In this document: positions 53,958 through 63,158 of the stretch, one piece after another
How the letters are laid out: the number at the start of each line of letters is the position of its first letter
Position numbering within the stretch: position 1 is the first letter of the stretch
Source: Chitinophaga caeni
GTDB lineage: Bacteria; Bacteroidota; Bacteroidia; Chitinophagales; Chitinophagaceae
Direction of reading: 5' to 3'
Assembly: GCF_002557795.1 (NCBI RefSeq)
Contig: NZ_CP023777.1
Location: 2,923,001 to 2,987,000 of the forward strand
DNA length: 64,000 nt
The notes under the pieces: generated by a model
Databases searched by the model: none
What the model was told of the DNA's origin: nothing
The model's input: the letters and a program-made list of their open reading frames with translations, nothing else
Program-made: the position numbers and the translations under genes

Positions 53958-55310
53958 TCAAAAACGTTTATAGCCTAAGCTTTTATACCTGCTAACGATA
54001 GCATCCCGGGCCTTGTTGATTTGATTTTCATTCTGTTGTTTCCTTCTTTTCGCCGCTGCTTCCGCCGCTTTTTCTTCATCGTAATTATCATAATGATGTT
54101 TTACGGTAAGAAAAACCTTGGGCCGGTTATCGCCCAACGTATACCCTTTGTCACCGCGGATAATTACTTTCCCATTTTTATCAATGATTTGTTCTTGATA
54201 AAGGGAGATGTAATGTTTATAATTGTTAATATCGGTATGGTAAGTTTCGTTACCTAGAACAATCCATACTTTAGCCATGCCGTCATGGTAGGATTTCACG
54301 AGGTAGTTGCCTTTGGGGATCAATATGTTCCCTTTTTCATCTTCGACCCAACCCTGGTGTTTCTTATAATCATATTGAATACGGGAACGGCTCTTTTTGT
54401 CGTTATCCTTTGGTTTACTGGTGGAGGATGACCAAAAGTCGCCCTTCGAGTTATTATTGTTACTACTACTACTACTACTTACATCCCAGAAATCATCGCT
54501 TTCATTGCCCTCCGAATTATTTTTAGCAGCGGCCTTTTTTTTACCGGGAAATGAAAAAGCATCGTTTTCTTCCCGCGAAGCGGTTTGTTTTTGCCTAGTG
54601 TGTTTTTTGTCAGATGACGATTGGTCGGCAGAGGATTCCCAGAAGTCTTCATCTTTCTCTTTAGAACCATTTTCGTTATCATCCTTTTTTTCTTTCTTTT
54701 CTTCTTTTTTCCTTTGCTTTTCTTCCCAATCCCTGATTGCTTGTTTGCATTTCCAATCAAAATCCGGGCACCATATCCTGGTAACGCGTTCAAAAGCGAG
54801 TGCTCCCGATTCTAGCCACAGGTCTTTATCCTGGTTTTTTTTGTATTGGAGATACACAGCGATGGAAGGCTTATCGAATGTTACGGCAGAAAAGTCATTG
54901 ACTGATTTTTCATCAGAACCATTCATGATCTCGAGCGTGAATTCTTCAGAGTAATACCATTTTGTAAGCGAGTGAAGGTATTTACTAGGCTCTTTAAACC
55001 GGGCTTTCGTTTTAACCTGGAAGGTAAAGCTGGAAAGCGGGTAACCACGGAATGCTCCTATAGTAATGCCGGCATCGTTCAGGGCTTCGTTATATTTTCC
55101 ATCCATATAAGAAGTGATATACATTTTACCGGCGGAAGCTCTCATTACCAGGCCGGGGCTATTGGCAGGCGCACTGTAAAATTCTACGTAGCCATTCATG
55201 CCTCGTAGATTATTAAACTCAATCCTGTTAAAGCTTTTAAGCGCTTCTTTTTGTGCTTGTGTGCCGGTAGCAAAAAGTAGTGCCAAGCATACCAGTGTTA
55301 CGATTTTCAT
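53958..55310 (-). CDS. Secreted protein with DFW motifs, partner of WG protein
   Basis: A 450-residue exported protein of unknown family. The signal peptide is MKIVTLVCLALLFATGTQA. An N-terminal domain (about 20-190) with alternating beta pattern is followed by a Lys/Glu-rich helix. A long low-complexity linker (about 210-320) follows, with three DFW boxes (DEDFWESS, SDDFWDVS, KGDFWSSS) set in Ser/Asn/Lys runs. The C-terminal part (HQGWVEDEKGNILIPKGNY, IIDKNGKVIIRGDKGY) resembles WG repeats. The Ser/Asn run is encoded by a trinucleotide repeat near 54455-54480. It is first in a two-gene operon with the WG protein. Confidence 0.75.
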   Translation of the reverse strand: MKIVTLVCLALLFATGTQAQKEALKSFNRIEFNNLRGMNGYVEFYSAPANSPGLVMRASAGKMYITSYMDGKYNEALNDAGITIGAFRGYPLSSFTFQVKTKARFKEPSKYLHSLTKWYYSEEFTLEIMNGSDEKSVNDFSAVTFDKPSIAVYLQYKKNQDKDLWLESGALAFERVTRIWCPDFDWKCKQAIRDWEEKQRKKEEKKEKKDDNENGSKEKDEDFWESSADQSSSDKKHTRQKQTASREENDAFSFPGKKKAAAKNNSEGNESDDFWDVSSSSSSNNNNSKGDFWSSSTSKPKDNDKKSRSRIQYDYKKHQGWVEDEKGNILIPKGNYLVKSYHDGMAKVWIVLGNETYHTDINNYKHYISLYQEQIIDKNGKVIIRGDKGYTLGDNRPKVFLTVKHHYDNYDEEKAAEAAAKRRKQQNENQINKARDAIVSRYKSLGYKRF

Positions 55311-56099
55311 GCTTTACTCAATTTTCAAGAGCCCATGTCGCTGTAAATAATAATTTTCCTGCATGATGCACGGAATACTGACATTCCACAAACCCAAAGT
55401 TGGGGGTAGACAGTAATTACTTGGGATTTCAATAAAGAGTGGTTAGAATGGTTTTGTTCGCATTATTAATACAAATAAAGAATAATCAACCGTTTATTCA
55501 AAATTTATCCTTTTGGCGAGGTGAAATATACCCTGGGTAGGGTAGTCATAGGCTGTCAAGCCCCTTTTTTAAACTTATGAAAACTTCTTTCTTTGGGGGC
55601 TAGCATATGCAGGCTGCCAAATGAAATTATTGGGAAGTTGCAGGTTGTTAATTGACCTATATATCAACAAATAACAAGATTTTTTAATTTTTTTTACACC
55701 AAAATCGATTTAGCAAAAAGAAAATCGTATTTTAGTAGGAACGTTGACGTTCCATGTTATGAAAAGTTTATGAAAATCAATCCCTGGTTTGAGCCAATAA
55801 TCAACATGGATCGCGGAGCATTAAATTCTGGATTTATATTTTTTTGTCTTTTTGCTAAATCGATTTAGATAAAGGTTTTGAATAGTGTAAAAGTTTTTGT
55901 AATCCCGCTCGAAGTGTAGTTGTGTAGATATAAAAAGGATAAAAGTACCTCGTATTAACAGTAGAAAACCCGTGATGAAGGCAGATCCATTCCTCGATGG
56001 ATCGGTAGCGTTGTATGCCCTGTAATCAATTGAAAACATACATAAAATCCTATAACCAAAATCGTAAAACCCTCATTAACAAACAAAAACTTCGTACGT
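55311..56099. other. Intergenic region with regulatory dyads
   Basis: A 789-base AT-rich region upstream of the secreted metallopeptidase gene. It contains two copies of an AAATCGATTTAGCAAAAAG sequence in opposite orientation and a GGAACGT/ACGTTCC palindrome between them. No gene is seen; short minus-strand frames look random. Confidence 0.55.
55700..55868. promoter_or_regulatory. Paired LacI-type operator-like sites
   Basis: CTAAATCGATTTAG at 55855-55868 is a perfect 14-bp palindrome centred on CG, the layout of LacI-family operators. CAAAATCGATTTAG at 55700-55713 is the same site with one change. The shared flank GCAAAAAG makes them an inverted pair 150 bases apart, which could support looping. 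A 16-bp palindrome, GGAACGTTGACGTTCC, lies at 55738-55753. No LacI-type gene is in the window. Confidence 0.5.
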
Positions 56100-58424
56100 A
56101 TGAAAAGAAGTCTAAAAATTCTTCCTTTAATCGGCATCCTGTTAATCCAGGTGCAAGTATTTGCCCAAACCGACATAACGGGTAGCGGGGGAACTATCAG
56201 CGCCCAGTATTCGGATTCTCCCAGCGGGGAAGATATCAGCAAAGTGATTGACAACCAATCGGCCACTAAGTACTTAACCTTCCATAGTTCAGGCTGGATT
56301 CAGTACCAAAATACCAGCAGCGTTGTCGTGAATAAATACACGGTTACCTCTGCGAATGATGCGCCGACGAGAGACCCTTTAAACTGGACTTTTGAAGGTT
56401 CTACCAACGGTACCACCTGGGTAACATTAGATACCCGCAGTAATGAAGATTTTCCCAACCGCTATCAAACCCGCGAGTTCACGTTTACTAATTTGACTGC
56501 ATATCAATATTATCGGTTGCAAATGAGTAATAATAGCGGGAGTATCTTGCAATTGGCGGAATGGGAGATATTTACCGCTACAACGGTAGGCGCTGATATC
56601 ACCGATTTCTCGGGGGGCGCTATCTCTGATCAATATAATGTTACCGGAAATGAAGGCAATGCCAAAGTTATTGATAATAATACCTATTCCAAGTACTTAA
56701 CTTTTCACGCTACTACCTGGTTACAATTTCAAGGAGCCAACAGTTCTACGGTTACCTCTTATTCCGTAACATCCGCAAATGATTATCCCGACCGCGATCC
56801 TAAAAGCTGGACTTTTGAAGGTTCCAACAACGGCAGTTCCTGGACAACTTTGCACACGGTGAGCAACCACAGTTTTATCAACCGGTTCCAAAAGAGCAAT
56901 TTCAGCTTTTCTAATTCCACGGCTTATACTTATTACCGATTGAATATCACGGCTAACAATGGCGCCAGCATTACGCAAATGGCTGAGTGGGAGATATTTG
57001 GTACCGGCAGCGGTAGCATTCCTGGCCCGGCAGCGCCGACTAGCTTGTCTATCAACAATGTATCAGGCAACCAGAATATAGTTAGCTGGACGGATAATGC
57101 AACATCTGAAACGCGATACCGCTTGGAACGCTCTACCAATGGTTCTTCATGGAGCTTGTTACATAATTTGCCCGCAAATACATCCCAGTACCGCGATACG
57201 GGTTTAACGGGTGGGCAAACATTATACTATAGGGTACGTGCTGAAAATGCCACGGCTAATTCCGGTTATTCGAATACGGCTAATATTACTACCGTTGCTA
57301 ACGACTACCCCGCCACATGGCAAGAACATTGGGATGAACACGTTCAACTGGTTTCGAGGAAATATACCGACAGCCACGTAGGTATTTATTTCGATGATGA
57401 TATGGATGATTCTATCAACTGGATGGATACTACCGTTTCCAGGGCCTGGGCTTATACCAAGCAACTTTATGGAGGCTTCAGTGATCCCAGGTTATACGCT
57501 ATTTTCCACCAGGACAAATATGGAGGTGGTAACCCTTCCACTTATATCGACTCCAAGCGTGATTACAGGAATGCAATCTGTGTAGGTAGCTCCGGTTCCT
57601 GGGCAACCAATACCGGTTGGAACTTGAATGCTACCATACACGAGATCGGGCATATAGTTGAAGGGGGCGCCAGGGGGGTGAAAGGCTCACCGGCATTCGG
57701 TATTTGGGGCGATAGTAAATGGTGTGAAATATACCAGTATGACTTGTATTACGCGGTAGGTTGGACTACCGAGGCTACAAATTACTATAACGGCGCGATG
57801 AGTACTTCCGATTCTTACCCGAGAGCCAATACTTATTGGTTTCGAGATTGGTTCTACCCGATCTGGAGTAATTACGGTCACGGGCAAGTATTAGCTAATT
57901 ATTTTGATCTCTTGTACCAGTATTTCCCCCAACAAAATGCTATTTACGCACGCAGCATGAACTTCGGTGAATTTGTTCACTTCTGGAGCGGTGCAGCCGG
58001 TGTAAACCTGAAGGAATTAGCGACCGATGCATTCGGTTGGTCAACTACTTATGAAGACCAATTCAACCAGGCCAGGATCGATTTCCCTTTCACTTACGAT
58101 GAAAGCGCTGCCTTGATGACAACGGCTCGAAAAGGTATGATGGTTGATTCCAGTGTTTTACAGGTAGATAGTTTGCAGGTTGAACTCGATCAAAGTATCG
58201 AGATTTATCCCAATCCCGTACAAGATAAAGTAGTCAAGATCCGTAACAACTCCAAGAACCCGAAAATGTTCGTGGAGATATACGATGCTTTAGGAATGAA
58301 AGTTTATGCGGGAATTGTTGAACAATCCGCATCGATTGATTTAAACAAACAATCTAAAGGAGTGTATTTCGTCGTATGTTATAAAGGGAACTTGAGGAGT
58401 ACGAAGAAAATTGTACTACCTTAG
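56100..58424 (+). CDS. Secreted metallopeptidase with two discoidin domains, T9SS type A
   Basis: A 774-residue exported protein. A signal peptide (core ILPLIGILLIQVQVFA) is followed by two discoidin/F5-8C-like domains, about 25-160 and 165-300. Both contain YLTFHSSGWIQYQ-like, SWTFEGSNNGSSW-like and YYRL...QLAEWEIF strands. A fibronectin type III domain lies at about 305-400, then a peptidase-like region with the zinc motif His514-Glu-Ile-Gly-His518. A possible third ligand is Glu in KWCEIYQYDL about 20 residues later, the gluzincin layout. The last 80 residues (IEIYPNPVQDKVVKI, GVYFVVCY, KKIVLP) are a T9SS type A sorting domain. A role in glycan or glycoprotein breakdown is inferred from the carbohydrate-binding folds. 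I do not recognise the peptidase family. Confidence 0.85.
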   Translation: MKRSLKILPLIGILLIQVQVFAQTDITGSGGTISAQYSDSPSGEDISKVIDNQSATKYLTFHSSGWIQYQNTSSVVVNKYTVTSANDAPTRDPLNWTFEGSTNGTTWVTLDTRSNEDFPNRYQTREFTFTNLTAYQYYRLQMSNNSGSILQLAEWEIFTATTVGADITDFSGGAISDQYNVTGNEGNAKVIDNNTYSKYLTFHATTWLQFQGANSSTVTSYSVTSANDYPDRDPKSWTFEGSNNGSSWTTLHTVSNHSFINRFQKSNFSFSNSTAYTYYRLNITANNGASITQMAEWEIFGTGSGSIPGPAAPTSLSINNVSGNQNIVSWTDNATSETRYRLERSTNGSSWSLLHNLPANTSQYRDTGLTGGQTLYYRVRAENATANSGYSNTANITTVANDYPATWQEHWDEHVQLVSRKYTDSHVGIYFDDDMDDSINWMDTTVSRAWAYTKQLYGGFSDPRLYAIFHQDKYGGGNPSTYIDSKRDYRNAICVGSSGSWATNTGWNLNATIHEIGHIVEGGARGVKGSPAFGIWGDSKWCEIYQYDLYYAVGWTTEATNYYNGAMSTSDSYPRANTYWFRDWFYPIWSNYGHGQVLANYFDLLYQYFPQQNAIYARSMNFGEFVHFWSGAAGVNLKELATDAFGWSTTYEDQFNQARIDFPFTYDESAALMTTARKGMMVDSSVLQVDSLQVELDQSIEIYPNPVQDKVVKIRNNSKNPKMFVEIYDALGMKVYAGIVEQSASIDLNKQSKGVYFVVCYKGNLRSTKKIVLP

Positions 58425-58469
58425 TGAACCTAGCTAATTGAATATCATTCAAATTAGCAATCATCAGGC

Positions 58470-58506
58470 GCATCCCCGGTTCCATAGAGCTGGGGATGTT
58501 GCTTTT
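58470..58506 (+). terminator. Terminator after the metallopeptidase gene
   Basis: The stem GCATCCCC/GGGGATGT (58470-58499) is followed by GCTTTTTA. Confidence 0.8.
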
Positions 58507-58620
58507 TAGTCCGGCTGAGCCGCTGGTTGATATAATTCTATTGGATAAAGAGTGCTAATGCCTATTTTTGTGCCGCGGTCAATATTATCATTTCAACAGA
58601 TTGTAAAAGGGAAAGCTCAT

Positions 58621-59598
58621 ATGGATTTTTTAAATGTTTCGGGAATTATTAAGAGCGAAAAGGATAAAACCATCTTGCACGGGGTGGATTTCCAGGTGGA
58701 TGAATTGGAGAAAGTAGCTATAGTTGGCGCTTCCGGGGCAGGGAAAAGTACCCTGTTGAAAATTGTAGCGGGGCTGTCGCAAGCCGATGAAGGCGCTGTT
58801 TTCTATGATGGGAGCCGGGTGAAAGGAGTGGATGAAAAGTTGATGCCTGGCCACCCGGGGATTGCATATTTATCGCAGCATTTCGAACTTTGGAATAACT
58901 ATAGGGTAGAAGATGTGCTTTCTTACGGAAATAAACTGCCCGAAGATGCCGCGATGCAACTCTACCGTATCTGTAGGATCGATCATTTGTTGAAACGTTA
59001 TACCAGCCAATTATCAGGTGGAGAAAGGCAGCGCATCGCCATGGCGCGTTTACTAAATGGCGCCCCCGGATTATTTATACTGGATGAACCGTATTCCAAC
59101 CTCGACTTAATACATAAAGAAATCCTGAAAGCCGTGATCCGGGATCTGTCCGAACAACTACAAATCACCTGTTTACTTACATCGCATGACCCGATGGATA
59201 CCTTGCCCTGGGCAGACCGGATTTTAGTGATGCAGCAAGGGAAAATCGTACAATCCGGCACCCCGCATGAGATTTACGCGCAACCTTTATCAGAATATAC
59301 AGCCGCATTATTCGGTCCTTATAACTTGATCAATGAACAGGATGCAGCCGTATTAATGCCGTCGGGGAAACCGGGCAAGCATCTGTTGCTCAGGCCACAC
59401 CAGATGCGGATCGTGGCGGGGGGCAACCAGGCTTTGCCGGGTACCGTTCAGCGGATTAACTACCACGGTAATTGTTACATTGTCGAAGTATTAACTGCTT
59501 CCAAGGAAGTGTTTTACATCCAGGTGGCTAACATGAACGTTCAGAAAGGAAGCCAGGTGCATATTGCGATTAACGGCCAAGAAACCTGGTATATTTAG
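58621..59598 (+). CDS. ABC transporter ATPase with TOBE-like C-terminus
   Basis: A 325-residue ATPase of the importer type. Walker A GASGAGKST is at residues 36-44, the signature LSGGERQR at 131-138 and Walker B LFILDEP at 151-157, with the switch histidine in LLTSHDP. The C-terminal 80 residues (LLRPHQMRIVAGG, VQRINYHGNCYIVEV) match the TOBE-like domain of iron, molybdate or polyamine importers. The start at ATG 58621 is preferred over an in-frame GTG at 58552, which would add 23 unsupported residues. No permease or binding protein gene is next to it, so the substrate is unknown. The convergent ggt gene ends 14 bases away. Confidence 0.88.
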   Translation: MDFLNVSGIIKSEKDKTILHGVDFQVDELEKVAIVGASGAGKSTLLKIVAGLSQADEGAVFYDGSRVKGVDEKLMPGHPGIAYLSQHFELWNNYRVEDVLSYGNKLPEDAAMQLYRICRIDHLLKRYTSQLSGGERQRIAMARLLNGAPGLFILDEPYSNLDLIHKEILKAVIRDLSEQLQITCLLTSHDPMDTLPWADRILVMQQGKIVQSGTPHEIYAQPLSEYTAALFGPYNLINEQDAAVLMPSGKPGKHLLLRPHQMRIVAGGNQALPGTVQRINYHGNCYIVEVLTASKEVFYIQVANMNVQKGSQVHIAINGQETWYI

Positions 59599-59611
59599 TT
59601 AAGCAAAGCAT

Positions 59612-61552
59612 TTACCAACCGATACCGTAATCCTCACCATTATTGCTACTGCCTCCCCAGATAGATCCATGTTTCCTATCCAGGTATATGGCATTGATCG
59701 GCCCACTGGTACGGTCGCCAAATTGCAAGCTGTATCCCATCTTTTCCAAGCTGGAGCGTGTTGCATCCGGGGTTGACCGGTTGAGTAATAAACTCCCAGG
59801 CCTAGGCTGCCGGTCTTTAACTTGGGTGCCACCCAAGGATAGCCACAGTTGATTTGAGTTGAAGTTAGCTGCTTCCGCAGCTTGTTGTACCGTCATATTG
59901 AATTCGACCATATTCAGGAAAAATTGTAATAGATTTTGATCCTGCGTATCTCCACCCTGTACGGCAAATGACAAATAGGGTAATCCATCTTTCAATGCCA
60001 TGGAAGGTGTTAGGGTTACCCTCGGCCTTTTTCCCGGCGCCACCACATTGTACGGATCCAGTATAGAATCTAAAACGAAGCTCTGCATTCTTTGGCTCAT
60101 GCCCACACCGGTATTTCCTGCAATACATGCCGGGACCCACCCGCCACTCGGCGTAACGGATACAACCCAGCCTTCTTCGTCCGCAGCTTCAATACTCGTG
60201 GTGCCGCGCCATAACCTGTCCATGTAAAGACTATCAACCGCCAAGTCTTTTGTGGTGGCCCAGCCCATTTCATTTTTATTTTCAGAATGGTAGGTGGCAT
60301 CATGTTTAGGTACAAAAGAACCGGGTTTATCTTTACCCGGATTTTCAACCCATTGCTCCCTTATATCCAGTAGTTTTTGAAAAGGTTGTTGCCTGTCCTC
60401 ATAGGGATATGGATTGCCGGGAGCTGCATTTGCTAGATTTTTGCCCGGTTGTATAAGTGCTGCCCTTTCCTTGGCATACCCTTTACTTAGTAAACCCTTG
60501 ACGGGAATAGTAGGAGAGAAGGCGGGATCACCGTAATAAAAATCCCTATCGGCAAAAGCCAAGTTCATGGCTTGATATACGGTATGGATATATTCAGGTG
60601 AATTATATCCCATCGATTTTAAATCGAACTGCTCCAGGATATTCAAGCTTTGCAACATGCTGGGACCCTGGGTCCAAGGTTGTAATTTATAAACTTCAAT
60701 ACCTCTATAATTGATATGCAAAGGTTCTTCGATAACCGGTTTCCAGTTGGCGAGATCTTCCTTGGTAATCAAGCCGCCTTGCTCCTGGCATCCCCTCGCG
60801 ATTTCTGCCGCGATATCACCTTTATAAAAGCGATCGCAAGCGGCCATGATTGCCTCTTCGCGACTTTTTCCCGCTTTAAGTGCGGCTTGTTCAGTATCTA
60901 CTAATTTTTGTAAGGTAGCCAGCAGATCCTTTTGAACAAATATTTCACCGGCTTCGGGTGCTTCGCGTTTTTCGCCTTGGTGTACCAAGAAAACTTTTTT
61001 ACTATACGGCCATTGACTGATTCTCTTTTTATTTCTTTCGATGCTATTTGCTGTTTGGGCTTCGATAGGATAACCGGCTGCCATTTCCATAGCAGGTGCG
61101 AGCACTTCTTCCAGGCTAAGGCTTCCATACCGGGCCAGCATCAGGCAGAGCCCGCCGGGCGTACCGGGTGTTACCGCCGCCAGCGGGCCGTACTCCGGGG
61201 GAAAGTTATAACCTTTGTTTTTGAAAAATTCCGGTGTCGCCCCGCTGGGAGCAACTCCCAGCGCGTTGATGGCGATTACTTTTTTAGTATGCGGATTGTA
61301 AATCAGCGCTTGGGTTTCACCACCCCAGCTTAATACATCCCACATCGTGCAGGTTGCCGCAAGCATAGCACAAGCCGCATCAACAGCGTTACCACCTTTT
61401 TGAAAAATTCCCGCCCCGGCAGTAGCAGCCAGGGGTTTCCCTGTAATGGCCATCCAGTGTTTCCCGTGCAGCGGTGGCTTCTGTGTGCGTTGGGCTTTTA
61501 AACTGAACGGTAGGATAGCTATAATACAAATTAAGGCGCTGAGCTTTTTCAT
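59612..61552 (-). CDS. Gamma-glutamyltransferase-family protein
   Basis: An N-terminal-nucleophile hydrolase of the GGT family, which cleaves gamma-glutamyl bonds of glutathione and related compounds in the periplasm. It has 646 residues, with the signal peptide MKKLSALICIIAILPFSLKA. The autoprocessing site is RGTTSIEA, with the nucleophile Thr451. Classic GGTs have TTH followed by an aromatic residue here, while this one has TTS. Other family blocks are GKHWMAITGKPLAATAG, QKGGNAVDAACA, PGTPGG and the PSGGW and GMSQRMQSF regions in the small subunit. The divergence leaves substrate preference open; a cephalosporin acylase-like or other amidase role is possible. No ggt symbol is given for that reason. 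Confidence 0.88.
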   Translation of the reverse strand: MKKLSALICIIAILPFSLKAQRTQKPPLHGKHWMAITGKPLAATAGAGIFQKGGNAVDAACAMLAATCTMWDVLSWGGETQALIYNPHTKKVIAINALGVAPSGATPEFFKNKGYNFPPEYGPLAAVTPGTPGGLCLMLARYGSLSLEEVLAPAMEMAAGYPIEAQTANSIERNKKRISQWPYSKKVFLVHQGEKREAPEAGEIFVQKDLLATLQKLVDTEQAALKAGKSREEAIMAACDRFYKGDIAAEIARGCQEQGGLITKEDLANWKPVIEEPLHINYRGIEVYKLQPWTQGPSMLQSLNILEQFDLKSMGYNSPEYIHTVYQAMNLAFADRDFYYGDPAFSPTIPVKGLLSKGYAKERAALIQPGKNLANAAPGNPYPYEDRQQPFQKLLDIREQWVENPGKDKPGSFVPKHDATYHSENKNEMGWATTKDLAVDSLYMDRLWRGTTSIEAADEEGWVVSVTPSGGWVPACIAGNTGVGMSQRMQSFVLDSILDPYNVVAPGKRPRVTLTPSMALKDGLPYLSFAVQGGDTQDQNLLQFFLNMVEFNMTVQQAAEAANFNSNQLWLSLGGTQVKDRQPRPGSLLLNRSTPDATRSSLEKMGYSLQFGDRTSGPINAIYLDRKHGSIWGGSSNNGEDYGIGW

Positions 61553-61599
61553 GGTGGTAACTTGTTTGAAATAGAATTTACTTGCGATATGCAGGGATA

Positions 61600-62007
61600 T
61601 TATACTTCCATGGTATCATAAACGATCACTTTGTCCCAAAGATGCCCGTAATTCTTAATGAATTCAAGGTGAATGGGATGTGATTGATATACAGCTTGAT
61701 CTTCCAAGTTCTTGAAGAACATTAATTCCGAAACTTGCCAGGAGTTTTCAACTACATCCCTTTTTTCCGTGCTGGCCACGACGCCGATATGTAAGACTTT
61801 TACGGTTTCGATCTTTTTCAAAGTGCGTAAACCTTCGATTAGCTTGTCGCGATCTTCTATAGAATCGGGGTTTTTAAGCCAAAAAAATACATGGTGTGAT
61901 AACGGTAACTTGGGCTTTTCGCCATGGCTTGTATTGGCCATGGCAGTGCCACCCGCGCATAGTGCAGCGGCAGTACCTAAGAATTTTCTTCTGCTAGTAG
62001 AACTCAT
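61600..62007 (-). CDS. Tat-exported Dabb (stress-responsive barrel) protein
   Basis: A 135-residue protein. The N-terminus SRRKFLGTAAALCAGGTAMA is a twin-arginine export signal. The rest is a Dabb dimeric alpha/beta-barrel domain (LSHHVFFWLKN, LIEGLRTLKKI, VLHIGV, WQVSELMFFKNLEDQAVYQSHPIHLEFI). Family members include stress proteins and small polyketide cyclases, and no reaction can be assigned. It lies 47 bases upstream of the GGT-family gene on the same strand, so co-transcription is likely. Confidence 0.85.
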   Translation of the reverse strand: MSSTSRRKFLGTAAALCAGGTAMANTSHGEKPKLPLSHHVFFWLKNPDSIEDRDKLIEGLRTLKKIETVKVLHIGVVASTEKRDVVENSWQVSELMFFKNLEDQAVYQSHPIHLEFIKNYGHLWDKVIVYDTMEV

Positions 62008-62527
62008 ACATTGGAATTTTTAAAATTTGCGTAGATGATTGCCTTTAGCGACAACCGTGGATTGAAAATACAAAAATCTGTCTATATCCTGTATAGGTCC
62101 GTTTGCCTTGCTGCTGGAAACTTGATTTTTCGTGTTCCGACCTTTGAATTTTATCTTGAAATAATCTGCGCCCCCTTGCTAGTTTGAGCTTCCAAGATCG
62201 GACTCCCGTGCGGAACAACGTTCAACTGATAGCATACCGTGCTCGGCAGGATTAGCAATCCAACAAATGGCCGTTTATGGTACATAGAGTACGTACCTTT
62301 TTTTCAATACAATTGTAAATGTCTTCAGTTGTGCGTGGGTCAGACTTTAAGCTCGAACCAACGTACATTCCAGTATCTTGTATCAATAAATTGCAAACGA
62401 TACCAATAGCCATTAACCGGGGTTTCGGATACCTATGGTTTGACGATAAGACTTTTGAATGTCAAATGCTGGAGAAATGTCGTAATTTGTAGTAAGCAAA
62501 ACGTACAACATTTTAAATCTGTCGCCC
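62008..62527. other. Intergenic region, nothing recognised
   Basis: A 520-base spacer between divergent genes. I find no ORF, tRNA, strong hairpin or repeat. The last 42 bases are in frame with the next gene but contain no ATG. Confidence 0.4.
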
Positions 62528-63091
62528 TTGCCTAGAATAGTAGTTTTTCTATGTTGTAATGTAATATTATTCATTTTCCTACAGGCTTTCCTACCACGTA
62601 TTGGATTCGCTGTGGGTAAGTATGCCCGTGGTTTTTCGGTAGATACCACGGGAGATGAAATCTTGCTTAGAAATATTGCTATGTATAGGAAAAGGGAACT
62701 CAATACTTATGTATTTGATACGAGTTTTCGTTGGAAAGGAAATATGTACCGCTTTAATTTACAACACCATTATTTACAACAGAAAATAAGGATCCCCCGA
62801 AACTTATTAAAAGGCTATGATATCCCGTATTTTGATGCTAAGGCAGCTTCTTGCATAGTTAAGGTGACTAAAAACGGGTTCCCGTCTTTCGAGATGCCGG
62901 TCGTTCGTGAAGATTTTGTCGGTAGGATCAATGGTTACTGGATGGATTACCTGGTTTTACATGTTGATAAGACCAGGTTCGAAGATGGTAAATTATATAT
63001 CTACTGTGTTTTATCTATCCCCTTAACGAATATGGGAAAACAAATTATTCTTTGTATCGCCCCGGATGGAAATGTAGAGTTCATAGAATGA
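62528..63091 (+). CDS. Hypothetical exported or membrane-anchored protein
   Basis: A protein of up to 187 residues with no family I recognise. The N-terminus VVFLCCNVILFIFLQAFLP is a hydrophobic segment that could be a signal or anchor. The rest is a mixed beta-rich domain (FRWKGNMYRFNLQHHYLQQKI, GYWMDYLVLHVDKTRFEDGKLYIYCVL) ending GNVEFIE. The start is uncertain. The frame opens at 62486 with no ATG before residue 52, and the listed start is TTG at 62528. A non-ATG start, a lost start or an upstream sequence change are all possible. A terminator follows immediately. Confidence 0.55.
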   Translation: MPRIVVFLCCNVILFIFLQAFLPRIGFAVGKYARGFSVDTTGDEILLRNIAMYRKRELNTYVFDTSFRWKGNMYRFNLQHHYLQQKIRIPRNLLKGYDIPYFDAKAASCIVKVTKNGFPSFEMPVVREDFVGRINGYWMDYLVLHVDKTRFEDGKLYIYCVLSIPLTNMGKQIILCIAPDGNVEFIE

Positions 63092-63122
63092 AAAGTAGCA
63101 AGATTTGATTTCTTGCTACTTT
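63092..63122. terminator. Bidirectional terminator between convergent genes
   Basis: The perfect 12-bp stem AAAGTAGCAAGA/TCTTGCTACTTT has a seven-base loop. T-rich sequence follows on the plus strand (TTCCATTTT). Confidence 0.8.
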
Positions 63123-63158
63123 CCATTTTATCGGTTCCCCGATTTTATTCAAATAACG

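Noticed and set aside
55821..56266. Minus-strand ORFs upstream of the metallopeptidase
   Set aside because: They overlap the operator-like region and the signal peptide coding sequence of a well-supported gene, with random-looking composition.
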